Shown: one piece after another, positions 12,191-23,831 of the stretch
Layout of the letters: each line of letters begins with the position of its first letter
How positions within the stretch are numbered: the stretch's first letter is position 1
Source: Terfezia claveryi
Lineage: Eukaryota; Ascomycota; Pezizomycetes; Pezizales; Pezizaceae
NCBI GenBank assembly: GCA_015179025.1
Contig: WHUX01000214.1
Span: forward strand, 1-64,000
Reading direction: 5' to 3'
Length of the DNA stretch: 64,000 nucleotides
Notes under the pieces: generated by a model
Database searches by the model: none
What the model was told of the DNA's origin: nothing
The model's input: the letters and a program-made list of their open reading frames with translations, nothing else
Position numbers and translations under genes: made by a program

Positions 12191-13740
12191 ATCAGTTGCT
12201 CTATCTATAAATCCAGGACCCTCCACTAAGGGCAAGTGACTAGCAGCTCGCCACCAAACTCTCGTTGATCCTGAATATGCCACTATAAAGGCACAAGTTC
12301 AGCATTTGGAGGCAGAAAAGCAAGCTGCACTCATACAGGTACAATAGTAACAACAGACACAGACAGCACATACCGAATTCATTCACCAAAGTGCAGCAGA
12401 TATCAATAATACAGCTAATGTTACTGTCAACTAATATATATAATTATCAAACGATACACAAAGCGCCCTTTCACGGATCCAGAACCTTATTATTTCTGGA
12501 CAAGAAAACCAAACAAAGGAGTTTCAGACAATTCACCACAACCTTTGATATCTTAAAGGACAAGCTAACTTTTACCATAACCAATATCAGTAAAGGTTTG
12601 CTAGTATTAAAGGACAATTTGCTAGCATGAAATGATAATTCACTAGTATGAAAGGACAATTTACTAGCTTTCAAGATCAACTTGAAAGAGTAGAACGATG
12701 AGTACAGGCTCCTTAGCCTATACATCCTCTAGCAAATACAGCACAAAGACTCGAGCAAGTAGTAGGAGATATACCACTACCTCCTCCACTACCAGCAGAA
12801 CAATGCCGACCCAGAGACCCTACTCCTCCCCTACCAACTCTAGTAGGACTTGGGATTTTTGAAGACAAGCAGATAGCAGGAAAAGCACCACCTTCAAATA
12901 AATTTAAAGGGGAATGAATATATTTCAAAGGCTGGATCCTTCAAATGGATAATTACTTTCTCATCACTCTCACCCGAAATGAAGACCAGAAGCTAGTATA
13001 TATTGGGTTATCAATGGATAGAAAAGCATTGGCTTGGTGGAAGGCTAATTGAGTTAAGTATCATACTTGGAAGGAGGTTAAGGAAGCTATAGAACTATAT
13101 TATAGGGACCACTACTAGGCAGATCGAGCATATCATGATCTAGTAGCATTAAGGAAGACTGGTTCTATCTTAGATTATCTAATGGAGGTAGATAAGCTTT
13201 ACAATTATACTAAACTATCCGAGATACAGGTCATCAATATTATAATCTCCAACCTTATCTATGATCTCTGCAAATCAATGGCTTACTACAAAAACCTTTG
13301 CACCTTCCCATATCAATGGAGACAGAAACTTATTGAGATAGATATTATCAGTACTGAATTCCAAAGCCACAACTACAATACTCCTCCAAGTTAACTAGCA
13401 GCTAAAAGGCATACCTTTGAAGAGCGCATCCATTTCGAAAACAAACCTACTCAACAGTCTAAGCCCTTCGAAAAACTTCTGGATGTAATCTATCAAAGTA
13501 GACTAAAAGAAAGATACTGTATTAAGTGTGGAAGAGATGATCATAGGTCTAATAAATACTCTTATGGAAGGCATGCTACAGAACCATATTTCTACAAACC
13601 AAAGGTCGCTACTACTACTAGTCAAACCCTAGTACCTACTGTCAAGAAAGCCCAAACAAACAAGGGACAGCTTCGAATCACAGAACTCGGTTTTGAGGAA
13701 GAATAGTAGGAAAATGAGTAAGGAGTACATTACCAACCGT
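12191..13740 (+). pseudogene. Gypsy-2a gag, remainder with degraded zinc knuckle
   Basis: It continues Gag after Copia-a. First comes a Gln/Ala-rich segment likely to form a coiled coil (KAQVQHLEAEKQAAL near 12290), then a Pro-rich stretch (about 12770-12860). The capsid-like retrotransposon gag domain follows from about 12930 (FKGWILQMDNYFLITLT) to 13400, and a zinc knuckle lies near 13515 (YCIKCGRDDHRSNKY), where the last Cys has become Tyr. Copy 2b keeps CVKCGRIDHKAKEC there. Several TAG and TGA codons break the frame. Confidence 0.8.
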
Positions 13741-13768
13741 CAAACATACTTCTAGACATTCTCCTCTC

Positions 13769-14146
13769 ATGATGGTTCAAATTCTCATCGCTGGGGAAGA
13801 AGTGGAAGCTGTAGTAGATTGTGGAGCAAGTGCTCCAGTAGTTGGGAAAAGATTGGCAATTAAGTTAGGGATTTGGAAAAGAGCTCGAGAAGTTAAGGTT
13901 AGGCAGGGAGATGGATCTCGGATTTCTAGAGAAAAATATATGGTCAATACTAGGTTTGATATATTGGATTCCTTTTCTCATTTTATAGGTAAGTTCAAGA
14001 TAGATACTGAAGTTTTGGATATTGGGAAGAAGGATGTTATTTTGGGGTTATCTTGGTTAATGGAAAATGGATTTTCAGTAGATACTCAGGACAGGTGCCT
14101 AAGACAGGTCTCTACAGGTTTAATTGTTCCTTGTTCAATTAGATAG
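13769..14146 (+). pseudogene. Gypsy-2a aspartic protease region
   Basis: An open stretch of 125 codons holds the retroviral-type protease motif VVDCGASAPVVG (Cys in place of Ser/Thr after Asp) and the downstream VILGLSWLMENGF motif. It aligns along its length with 2b at about 51560-51900. In the element it would cleave the polyprotein. It is only a fragment: the frame closes at 14144, just before the linker to RT. Confidence 0.8.
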
Positions 14147-14905
14147 ATTCCTACTGTTTCTATACTTGAAGTTGAAGAGCCACTAGAGGATGGTGAGATT
14201 GTGCTTATCATTGACACAACCGAATGATACTCTCATTATACATATTAGTTTACCAAAGAACAGGCAGCTAGACTCCCTGAACATAAGCCATGGGACCATG
14301 AAATCCCTCTCCAAGACCAAAATACAAAGATACCATTCGGGGCTATCTATAAGACTACATGGGAGGAAGATGAAGCACTCTAAAAGTATCTTAATGAGAA
14401 CCTTTCTACTACCAAAGTCCAACGTTCACGCTCCTCCACTGGTGCTCCTATCCTAGTTGTTCGAAAGAAAGATGGATCCTTAAGGCTATGTATTGATTAC
14501 CTATACCTTAACCGTCTTACAGTACCAAACAAATACCCACTCCCTCTTATCTCTGAGTTACTTGATAGAACTTATAGAGGTAAATGGTTCATATGATTGG
14601 ACCTCAAAAATAGGTACAACCTTATTAGGATTGCACTAGGAGACGAATACAAGACAGCATTCATGACAAAGAAGGGACTATTCAAGTATACTGTGAGGCT
14701 ATTTGGGGTGACCAAAGGCTTAGCTACATTTCAAGAGATGATAGATACGATCTTCAAGGATATGGAAGGATGTATCTGGTACTTAGACGACATACTCATC
14801 TATGGAGGTGAGACAGAAGAAGAACATCAACAAATAGTCAAAAAAGTTCTTCTGCAATGCATCCAACATTGGTTAGCAGTTAACCTCATAAAGTCTGAGT
14901 TCCAT
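14147..14905 (+). pseudogene. Gypsy-2a reverse transcriptase, first part
   Basis: The linker (14147-14440) leads to RT fingers and palm: [15 protein letters not shown] near 14460, then [17 protein letters not shown] near 14600 and the catalytic box [10 protein letters not shown] near 14780. The usual [12 protein letters not shown] of copy 2b reads RLFGVTKGLATF here, so the substrate region is altered. There is a TGA near 14596. The gene is cut at 14905 by Gypsy-3a after the codons for KSEFH and resumes at 23832. Confidence 0.85.
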
Positions 14906-15585
14906 TATAATGGAGAACGTTGTTTCATTGCTTATATAATTGATTATATACTTTTGTATTTCCTATATTACTACTATGTTATATAACTAAGCCTCTTGGT
15001 TGAAGGACTAGCCTTCAAACACCTCCTATTGCTTTATAAGTATCCATAGCATGCGGAATTTGCCATGGGAAGTCCCATGGCACTTGCCATATGAAGACAC
15101 CCTCATTATGGCCGCGTAACCTCTATTTAAGGTATGTGACTCATTACTATGGCTACATGACCATTGTTTAAGGCGTGTGACTCATTACTATGGCTACATG
15201 ACCCCTTTTGTACAGCGCACCACCTTCTGGTGTACCACCCTTTATTGTATTTATTTCCTTAGTCATCAAATCTCAGAGGAGTATAAATAGGCCACTGGAT
15301 TCCCTCTGGAATCCACAGAAAGAGAAGAAGCAATAAGCAAGTACACAGAGCAAGCAAAGCCTATATTCCTATTAAATCAAGATCATATAGCTTAGATAGC
15401 ACAAATCATATAAGATAGATTACACCAGTTAATTTACTGTTCCCTCTGGGAACGTCCCACATAGTAATCTCCCTACCCTTCTGAGGTCTTACCTTAGCAG
15501 AACTGAAATACACAAACGTCCATGCCTACGGATATAGATTGTATAAATGGTACCAAATATATACTATCTAGTACCATTCATTACA
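14906..15585 (+). repeat. Gypsy-3a 5' LTR with four perfect hairpins
   Basis: 680 bp. A TATA box GTATAAATAG lies at 15281-15290. Perfect hairpins are at 15000-15018 (TTGAAGG/CCTTCAA), 15061-15082 (TGCCATGGGA/TCCCATGGCA), 15297-15314 (GGATTCC/GGAATCC) and 15439-15453 (GTTCCC/GGGAAC). A 41-bp unit with GACTCATTACTATGGC occurs twice (about 15117-15205); the 3' LTR has it once. Confidence 0.92.
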
Positions 15586-16402
15586 TTTTTTTTAACTTAC
15601 TTACCTAATCTTTACTCTTAAATCTAAGGCTAGATCAACCTTCGAATACCTTCATTACACTCACGCAAGTATATACAATTCGACATACAAGTGCAAATAT
15701 AAAATCGATATCATTATTCAACTAACTAGCCAACAACAAAATCCAACAATAAGACATCAGACTCTCAACTGCAGTATATCAATAAAAGACTTTGAAGCAA
15801 GCTAAGTAGAACTCTAATGGGCAGTGGTATCCTGCATGAAACAATCCCACTCTTGTTCACAACACTTTTCCCAATAAGATTGACAACTCATCTTGCACTC
15901 CTGGCAACTGCCATTACATCTATACCCATAAATCTAGTATACCATTGCAAAACCGGCCCCCCAGGTCCCAGGAATAATTGGTCTAAACAACTAAGCATCA
16001 CAATCCTAAAACTCAAATCTCGCTGCCTCTACCATAGCCATTTCCTCCAGAAAAGAATTACCTCTATCAGAACCTTCCTTAGGCCCAGACATCTCTACCA
16101 ATACCTCTACGCCCCCAACGTCTACCTCAACACACCAATCAGAAAACGTGACACTCTTGCCGGAAGAACTAGAACTAGATTCTAGACTAGTAGACGAAGA
16201 AAAACCAGGACCATAAGAAACATCAGGATCCTAACATCCAGCCTCACCAGCCACGTAAGCTACTGAGCCAATAGAACTGTCAGTCGAACGGAGATCATAA
16301 GGATCATCAGCCACCACACCATCAGCACAGTAAGGTGCCAAAGAAGAAAAGTAAGTCGACGATTGTATCATATAACCAGCTGCATTTGGTTACGGACAGA
16401 CG
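15586..16402 (+). pseudogene. Gypsy-3a leader and probable broken N-terminal gag
   Basis: I see no standard primer site next to the LTR; a T-rich run follows it. From about 16165 the frame shared with the ATG at 16403 reads as acidic, Ser/Pro-rich protein (LPEELELDSRLVDEEKPGP) but is broken by seven TAA codons in about 80 codons, as if CAA had become TAA each time. Before that, a Pro/Gln-rich frame (SLPLP, PFPPEKNYLYQNLP) lies at about 16020-16140 in another phase. So Gag probably began upstream of 16403. An open frame at 15817-16185 overlaps this in a different phase and has no motif I recognise. Confidence 0.5.
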
Positions 16403-17932
16403 ATGAAATCAGACATAATGGCATCTAAACTTAGTAAGAAGACTAAGAGGTCAAGACGGTTAACTATGTTACCCAAAGATATTAAGAAATTAGTTGAAGA
16501 AACTCCCAGAAAGACCAGATTTATAATTCCTAACACAGAAGGGGAAATAAATCTGCCTATGGATATAGAAATAGGAGAACCAGGTGGAGCAGGAACCAAA
16601 CTATATTTTAGTATGGCCTTACCTCTCGCACCAAAAGAATTTTGGAACAGACATCTTCCAACAATTGAGGAGATTTTGAAATATACTTGCTCAATGGGAC
16701 ATGCCCAACAGTATCATCCTGATGATACTCGACTCTTAATGGAAGCCATAGCAAAACACTACTTATAGCTAACGCCTTACCCATACAAAGAAGAAGACTT
16801 AGAAATGAACGCATTTTTAAGTAAAGAATTAAGGAAACCTGTTGTACCACTTTTAAGGAAACCGAATTGGGTAATAAATAACTGGGAAGAAATAATGGCA
16901 TTCAGGATGACCGGCACTTATCTAGAAGAATCAGCATATACCGCGGAGGATTTTTTCAATCCTAGCAAAGAACTTCCAGGAGCGTTCCTGAGAACACCAA
17001 AAGATCAATCGAAAGGCAAAGGTCGAGTACCTGAGACACCAGAAAGGAGGACTGGGTCAGCCAAAGAACCAGATGACAAAGACCAACTACCAGAAAATAT
17101 AGAATTACCAGAAGACGATGAGGATCTAGATACAGGACTAGACCAATAGAAGCAGAAAACGCAAAGAGGAGGACGAGACCACGATGATAGCAGAGATGAT
17201 AGCTAGGACTCTGACAAGGTATCCTCAGTTGCAAGTTAAACTCTTAAAAGAAAACCCAAACAAGGAAAATTAGTTGAACACCAGCAATGGGAGTCTACCA
17301 CAGGAATGGTTACAACAGGTAACTATGAAGTAATGAATGCTTTAAAAGGAATAAAGATTGATCTATCAGAAAAAATAAGAGGAGAAGACAAAAAATGGCA
17401 AGACTCACAATATTTTGACTCTTGGGCTACAGCAATGCAACATTGGTTTGTTATCAAAGGAATAGATTTGGAAGGCGCTTCAGCTCTGGAAATTGTTGGA
17501 TTCAGAATGGAAGGGAGTGCGTTTACTACTTATAATCAATTCCTAAAAGAAAAAGGAAAAAATGCGACATTCTTTAGATTCATACTAGCGCAAAGGGATT
17601 TTCTGATATTCTCTACTAGTAAGGACATGTTGTGGAAACGATAGGAGATAGCCACACTATACAAGGATGGACGTCATATGGGAATTAAACAGTTGGCCAA
17701 CTGGCTTACTGAAATGCAAATCAAATTGATTGACAAGGATGGCAAACAATCAATATTGCAGGAAGTAAAAAGAAGAAAGTTTCTTAATCACCTGCCACCA
17801 TATATGTCAGCTACATTAATTCCTTTAATCAAAGAAAAATGGTCAAATGATCAGCTGGTATATCAAGCGGAGTCATATGAAGTTTCCAAGAAAGATATTG
17901 CCCCACCACTGACAATAAATACATCCCAATGA
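16403..17932 (+). pseudogene. Gypsy-3a gag
   Basis: Four open stretches (16403-16768, 16805-17149, 17306-17644, 17678-17932) joined by stops at 16766, 17147, 17642 and others. The first is basic at its N terminus (KLSKKTKRSRR). The second ends in an acidic tail (LPEDDEDLDTG). The third and fourth form a capsid-like retrotransposon gag domain (HWFVIKGIDLEGASALEIV ... KFLNHLPPYMSATLIPLIKE). The family is inferred from position and pattern. Minus-strand fragment 3c at 38371-39020 covers part of it, which shows the arrangement is ancestral. Confidence 0.75.
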
Positions 17933-18780
17933 CAACACCCTTGGAATGAAAATCAGAGTCACGGTCTATGCAGGGACCGGAATCAACAACCAAAAACAGG
18001 ATTTAATCCTAGCAGTAATTCCAATACCAAACCCAATATAGAAAAATAGAAGGACTCAGATTGAAACACTATCACAAAAAAATTGGATCAGAAGACAAAG
18101 ATACAATTAATTGGAGACAAGAAATATCTCTGGTATTGGAACCCTGGACACTCCTACAAGGACTGTAGGAAATGACAAAATAAGGTACCCATGCATATAG
18201 CCACACAAGATTTAGCTATATCGATAGCCATCAAGGATAAAAACAACAAGGATAAAATCAAGGAATGACCTTTGTTAAGACAGGTACCAGATTTTAGCAA
18301 GGTATTCGTTAAAGCTCACGAACACCCCGCACTAGCTTTAATTGATCTCCAAACAAAGGAAGGAGACTTAATTAATTCTCAATTTATATACCTATACAAA
18401 ATACCAACTAAAAGTATCGAGAAGAAATCATTAAGTACTGCAATTAAGGGCTTAAAAGAAATGATAGACAAAGCTTGTACTATCAAACTAGATTAGATAG
18501 GTTATGTAGAAGAACGAACATTCTATGTAGCTCATTTGACTGGATGGGATATGATAATAGGAGAACCTGCTCTCAGCAAAGTGCGAGCAATAATTCCTGC
18601 CCATCAGGAACCAGTTACTATCTAACCAGAAAACATTCCACAATTCCAGCTTAGTGTATAGAAGGGATCTAGAACCATGGCGAATGGTATAAGATTAGCA
18701 TATACACAGGTTAGCTGTGAATCATTTACAGATTATAGTGAACCGGATAATTGGAAAATATTAGTGATACAGAAGAAACC
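17933..18780 (+). pseudogene. Gypsy-3a zinc knuckle remnant and protease region
   Basis: Near 18130 the reading YWNPGHSYKDCRK keeps the Gly-His and last Cys of a CCHC knuckle, but the first Cys residues are replaced by Trp. Next is a protease-like region: ALALIDLQTKEGDLINSQF at about 18330 sits where DSGA is expected, and the downstream motif GWDMIIGEPALSKVRA near 18545 corresponds to the ILGLPWL-type motif of gypsy proteases. The catalytic DSGA is not visible, so the protease is divergent or decayed. The TA at 18333-18334 is the empty site of the MITE found in copy 3d. Confidence 0.6.
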
Positions 18781-18889
18781 AATTCAGAAAGAGAACTCGT
18801 GACAGCTGTTTCTATGGTACAGAAACAATTCAACCTTGTAACGGAATTTCCCTTATTATTTCCCAAGACAATTCTACTGGAATTACCCC

Positions 18890-19735
18890 ATTAAGAAAGA
18901 TTAATCACTCTATTAAACCAAAAGCAGAAGCTACTTGGATACCAAAATGGCGACCCTTAGGACATCGATTTAGACAACAAATCTATAACAAATTAGTTGA
19001 AGAAGAAGCATTAGGTCGCATATATAGAGTAGAAAATGACACAAATCCTGTAGTCATGTTCACTATCCCTAAACGAGATAAACCGGAAGAAGCCAGACAT
19101 GTCAATGATTGTCGAGATGGCAATTTAGCTGTCGAACCGGACCACACCCCATTGCCAGATATTAAGAAAGCAATTGAACTAGTAGCAGAGAATCCCATTT
19201 GGACTAAACTCGACTTAGCCGACGGATTTTTTAATATTAGAATTAATAAAGAATCTGAGCAACACGCTACCTTTTTATATCACATATGATATTTTAGAAG
19301 TAGAGTTATGCAACAAGGGGATTGTAACACACCTGCTACTATGGTTCGTATTATGTATGATATTTTTAAGGACATGGTCTATAAAAATTTAATTATCTAT
19401 ATTGATGATATTATTATATTCTCCAAAACATATGAAGAATATATAGAATTATTGAAGAAAGTACTTCAACGCCTACAGGACAAGAAATTCTATCTTAAAG
19501 AAAGCAAATGCCATTTCTTTACTCCAAGATTGGAAATCTTAGGATACATTTTGACATCAGATAGATTACATATAGACTCGAAGAAGAGGACTACTATATT
19601 AATATTTCCAACTCCTACAAGAAAAAAGGATCTTAGAGGATTCCTTGGAATCGTTAATTATCTTAGCCGATTTATTCCTGACTTAGTATCGCATGCAAGC
19701 ACCCTGTCAGAACTGCAAAGAGAAACAGAGTAATG
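18890..19735 (+). pseudogene. Gypsy-3a reverse transcriptase
   Basis: Reads through fingers and palm: VVMFTIPKRDKPEEARHVND near 19035-19100, WTKLDLADGFFNIRI near 19200, MQQGDCNTPATMVRIM at 19308 and the intact catalytic box YIDDIIIFSK near 19400. The thumb and connection follow (GFLGIVNYLSRFIPDL near 19640). One TGA at about 19287 replaces an Arg or Trp codon. The QGDCNTPAT motif separates it from Gypsy-1 and Gypsy-2, so it is a different Ty3/gypsy lineage. TAA ends the frame near 19731. Confidence 0.88.
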
Positions 19736-20210
19736 GGAATGAACAGATACTCATAATACAGGGTTTTAAAAACTCAAGGAACTCGTGAATTCCCCACATG
19801 TTTTATAACCCTAGAATAAGAATCTACTGAACCTAAATATTTAGTCTGAGATGCTAATGATATAGGACTAGGATCTTGGATAGGTCAAGGACCGTTGACA
19901 TATATCTGACCATCATGCTTCTACTCTGAAAAATTTAATCCAGTATAACTCAATTATCCTACCTTTCAAAAGGAATTATTAGCGATTATTGACTCATTAA
20001 AATTTTTTGAAGCACAATTAAGATGTTATAAGTTCACTATCCTTACAGACCATAAACAATTAGTTACCTTCCATACTCAAACGCCTACAAGTCAAAAATT
20101 GAGGTGATGGCAAGATTACCTAATGTAATTTGACACAGATATACAGTATACCATAGGAAAGAAATATTTGATAGCAGATACTCTAGCAAGAAAGTATAAA
20201 TACTTGGACA
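19736..20210 (+). pseudogene. Gypsy-3a RNase H
   Basis: A decayed RNase H domain reads VWDANDIGLGSWIGQG (with TGA at the Trp) near 19845, LNYPTFQKELLAIIDSLKFF near 19945, TILTDHKQLVTFHTQT near 20040 and DTLARKYKYLD at about 20175. These correspond to the D-A-S, KEL, DHK and D-x-LSR blocks of gypsy RNase H. Several TAA and TAG codons occur at Gln or Trp positions. The minus-strand copy 3d carries the same domain at about 61200-61640. Confidence 0.78.
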
Positions 20211-21640
20211 CTCCCACTACTGAGGACGATTATATTTCCAATAGCATCGATCCTCCTAACCTCACCTACAACTGCAATATCTCTACCAATGCTTTAAGAA
20301 CTTTCTACTTACTAGAAACCTTTACTCAGAACAATATGGTTTCTCACGGAGCTATCAATTTCAAGCAAGTCAACTGGGACTTCAACAAATGTCATAGAAG
20401 AGCCGAAGAACTTGGACACCATATCTTCTGTCCATACTTCGAAGGCATCCCAGACGAAGAAATCGAATATGACATAATGAAGGAAGAAGAGTCCTTAGAT
20501 GATGAGACTCTATCCACCATACCAGAAGAACTTTTCAGCAGGTATGATTGTATACCCAATATAAATAAGAACAAACCTTTAACAGTTCTTGGACTAAGAT
20601 ATAGGCCTTCATCTTTTGAAAACTTTGAATAAAAATCTCTCGCTCCTAAAGGAGCGAAGGAAATTGCTATCGATCTGGTTCATAGCAATTAGCAACAATA
20701 CTGAAGGATGCACTGGTCCTTTTACCGAGATTTTTACTGTCCAGCTCATGGCAGCTCCCACACCATGAACAACCGCATGTTTACCATCAAAACATGTGCA
20801 ATTTGCAATTACCATAGACTTAGCAGTTTGAACTGTGACCTGTCAGCCTTAGTTCTTAAGAAGAAGAAGGAATTCCTTATGACTTGTATTGTGCATCTCG
20901 TATCCACAAATGAGCCTCAAAAGGAACTAGCACCAGTACAATAAATGCCAGCTTATCCACCTCCACAAGTTCTTAGCCGTAAAGAAGCTATTCAAGAAAT
21001 TGGAGAATGGGCAAAAAGATGGATTACTAACAAGCCAATACAACCTACTCTCCAACCCAGCATTCAGTTCTGTAACCCTACCGAACAGATAAGCATCCGA
21101 CAAATGGAACAGGAGATCATGAATTCTCCTGTTGCCCCACAACAACCATGAAATGCACCTCAACAACCAGCTACAACCGCTAGCAGCAGTAATGCGATTC
21201 CAATCAATACTGCCACCATTACTACTCGTTCTAAAAAGTGAGTAGCTATTGACGAAGATTCACCCTCTTTTATTCAAGACACCAAGACCTCCAGACAGCG
21301 TTGTAATTTCTATAAGTTCTCAAGACATAATGCTTCTACATACAAGGAGAAGAAACCCACTATCAATGACTTCAACATAAGAATCGAACTGACCCTTAAC
21401 AAACTCATTGAAGAGAAACACATCAGCGACAGATGGGAGGACGACAAGGACTACTTCATCACATACTGGCTTGACTAAAGTACAGGTATGAAAGCCGCAT
21501 ATCAATCATGTATGAGAGTATGTCCTATCTGGAAGAACTACTATGATACCTTTGTAAACTGTAAGGATCATAGAAGAAAAGATAGATTTTTGAATATCAA
21601 GAACCACAAGGACAATGGAGATTAGTCTTGCCCTCACCTT
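20211..21640 (+). pseudogene. Gypsy-3a extra segment between RNase H and integrase
   Basis: About 480 codons separate RNase H from the integrase zinc domain, far more than in Gypsy-1 or Gypsy-2. The first part (to 20632) is an open acidic frame with KQVNWDFNKCHRRAEELGHH and FCPYFEG. The second (20708-20944) holds CPAHGSSHTMNNR followed by TCAICNYHR, a possible Cys/His metal site, and a basic KKKKEFL. The third has RQRCNFYKFSRHNAS, knuckle-like, near 21296. Copy 3d on the minus strand keeps the first two parts with conserved residues (TCAICNYYRHSSL), so it is part of the family. I do not recognise the domain. Confidence 0.55.
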
Positions 21641-22760
21641 TAATATCGAAGGTAAGAACTATCTGAATTAGTTATTAAAGATGCACATGAAGCAACCGTT
21701 CATGGTGGCATTGAAAAAATAATGAAATATCTTACTGACCAAAATGATTGCCAGTCCTTTGCGGAACCAACTAGGACTATATCAGAAGTTACGATACTTG
21801 TCAATGGACAAAGTATTCCAACAAGGCACCATTCGACTTATAACCCCATTATATATACCAAGTAGGCTATGGACTGACATATCAATGGATTTTCTTAAGT
21901 TAGCACCTGTGTTTACTAAATGTTCAATTTTGTACCTGAATATTCCTGTTGAAGAAGATCATGTAGTTTGTATTTCATGACTTTGGATGATTGTCGATAG
22001 ACAATCAGGATTCAAGTTTCTTATTCCTGTCTCAAATAATTTCACAGTAGAACAATGTACTGCTACCTTTGATACTCATGTAGTCCCGACTATGGGATAC
22101 TCTTTCTGTATTGTTTGTGACCGCGACACTCATTTAATGTCAAGCACTTTCAAGATTAGGCTAGGAATAAAGGAATCATGTTGGAACTGTCTACCGCATA
22201 TCATCTACGTGCAGATAAACAATCAGAAATTGGGAACAAAGAAATTCTACAAGTAGCAAGAGCCTGCAAAATTGAAGGATTTGATTGGCTACAGAAACTA
22301 CTAGAGATAAGTTGAAATTAACTCTAGGTATAATGCCGCTAGACACAATAGTCCCTTTTCCATACTATTTGGATTTAATCCACATCTTGGCATATCAATA
22401 CTTCCATACCCCATTAATACATTTGTACCAGCGAATGAATGTCATGAGGTAACATCTAAAAACCTATATAACACCAAGAAGACTCAAGTATCTCAAGCAA
22501 ACAAACGACTACCTAATACAGCCAAATTTTCGGTCAGACAACAAGTTATGTTTCCTCAGAAAATATCAACCTGTCGAATGTCTCACCCAAACTCAAACCA
22601 AAATGGCTAGGCCCATTTCCCATTATTTCTAGTAATCGGAAACATAATAACTATAGCTTAGACCTATCCAGTCAACCTGACCTCCACCTCATATATAATA
22701 CTTTTCATATTAGCAAACTCAAACCTTACTATAAAAACGATCCTACTTAGTTCCCTCATA
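21641..22760 (+). pseudogene. Gypsy-3a integrase
   Basis: The zinc-binding region starts ELVIKDAHEATVHGGIEK near 21665 and has TCQWTKYSNKAPF near 21800. Core motifs are WTDISMDF near 21870 (first Asp), IVCDRDTHLMSS near 22112 (second Asp) and TAYHLRADKQSEIGNKE near 22195 (Glu), in shifted frames. The C-terminal GPY/F-type module reads KWLGPFPIISS near 22600 and NTFHISKLKPYYKND near 22700. All three catalytic acids can be read, but single-base shifts and stops break the gene. Confidence 0.8.
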
Positions 22761-22945
22761 GACAATCTCGGGAACCAAGACCAATTCAAGATGATCGTTA
22801 TGAACTTGAAAAGGTATTAGAATTCAGAACAACTCCTCGAATTGGAGAAAAACAATATAAGGTCAGATGGCTAGGATACTCTTCTAAACATGATTCCTGA
22901 GTAAACGCCAAGGATATCACTGCTGAAATTCTTCAATACTTCTAG
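22761..22945 (+). pseudogene. Gypsy-3a chromodomain
   Basis: The frame at about 22796-22945 reads RYELEKVLEF, then KQYKVRWLGYSSKHDS, a TGA where Trp is expected, then VNAKDITAEILQYF. This is the aromatic-cage pattern of chromovirus integrase C-terminal chromodomains, which in known elements guide integration to marked chromatin. DNA from 22946 to 23192 is non-coding up to the 3' LTR. Confidence 0.75.
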
Positions 22946-23192
22946 ATGACCAGAAGTATGGAAGATACATTCAAGAGACGTCGAAGAACTAAAGGAAAAC
23001 AAGGACCACGAACTAGAGATGAGACCCGAGCTCTCATCCAACAAGAACAAGATAGAATTTTATATTAAGGAAAAACTAAGGATATTCATGTTAATGCAAA
23101 TGTATTAATAATGCATCAAATTTTAGAACATATGGAAACCAATATGGCAGAGCGAGAGAAGTAAGGATAGGAAAACCTTCTATGTGGGGAAG

Positions 23193-23831
23193 TGTAATAG
23201 AGAATGTTGTTTCATTGTTTATATAATTAATTATATACTTTTATATTTCCTATATTACTACTATGTTATATAACTAAGCCTCTCGGTTGAAGGACAAGCC
23301 TTCAAACACCTCCTATTGCTTTATAAGCATCTATAGCACATGGAATTTGCCATGGGAAGTCCCATGGCACTTGCCATATTAAGACACCCTCATTATGGCC
23401 GCGTGACCTCTGTTTAAGGCGTGTGACTCATTACTATGGCCACATGACCCCTTTTGTACAGCGCACCACCTTTTAGTGTGCCACCCTTTATTGTATTTAT
23501 TTCCTTAGTCATTAGATCTCAGAGGAGTATAAATAGGCCGCCGAATTCCCTCTGGAATCTACAGAAAGAGAAGAAGAAACAAGCAAGCACATAGAGCAAG
23601 TAAAGCCTATATTCTGATCAGATCAAGATCATATAGCTTAGATAGCACAAATCATATAAAATAGATTACACCAGTTAATTTACTGTTCCCTCTGGGAACG
23701 TCCCACATAGTAATCTCTCTACCCTTCTGAGGTCTTACCTTAGTAGAACCGAAATACACAAACGTCCGTGCCTACGGATATAGATTGTATAAATGGTACC
23801 GAACAAATACTGTCTAGTACTATTCATTATA
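23193..23831 (+). repeat. Gypsy-3a 3' LTR
   Basis: 639 bp, begins TGTAATAGAGAATG and ends CATTATA. It is 41 bp shorter than the 5' LTR because it has one copy fewer of the GACTCATTACTATGGC unit. The hairpins TTGAAGG/CCTTCAA (loop ACAAG), TGCCATGGGA/TCCCATGGCA and GTTCCC/GGGAAC are kept. Confidence 0.92.

Larger units (their letters stand above)
14906..23831 (+). mobile_element. Gypsy-3a, full-length Ty3/gypsy chromovirus-like element
   Basis: 8926 bp with LTRs at 14906-15585 and 23193-23831 and an exact target duplication TCCAT (14901-14905, 23832-23836). Removing it restores the RT sequence seen in copy 2b. LTR tips are TATAATG and CATTATA; the inner tips TGTAATAG and CATTACA show the original form, so both outer tips carry a transition. 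The interior holds gag, a weak protease, RT with YIDD, RNase H, a long extra segment, integrase and a chromodomain. It is long for the class mainly because of the leader and the extra segment. Confidence 0.93.

Noticed and set aside
15817..16185. A 122-codon open frame in the Gypsy-3a leader as a separate gene
   Set aside because: No motif; the other phases read as Pro/Gln-rich and acidic Gag-like protein in line with the downstream gag.
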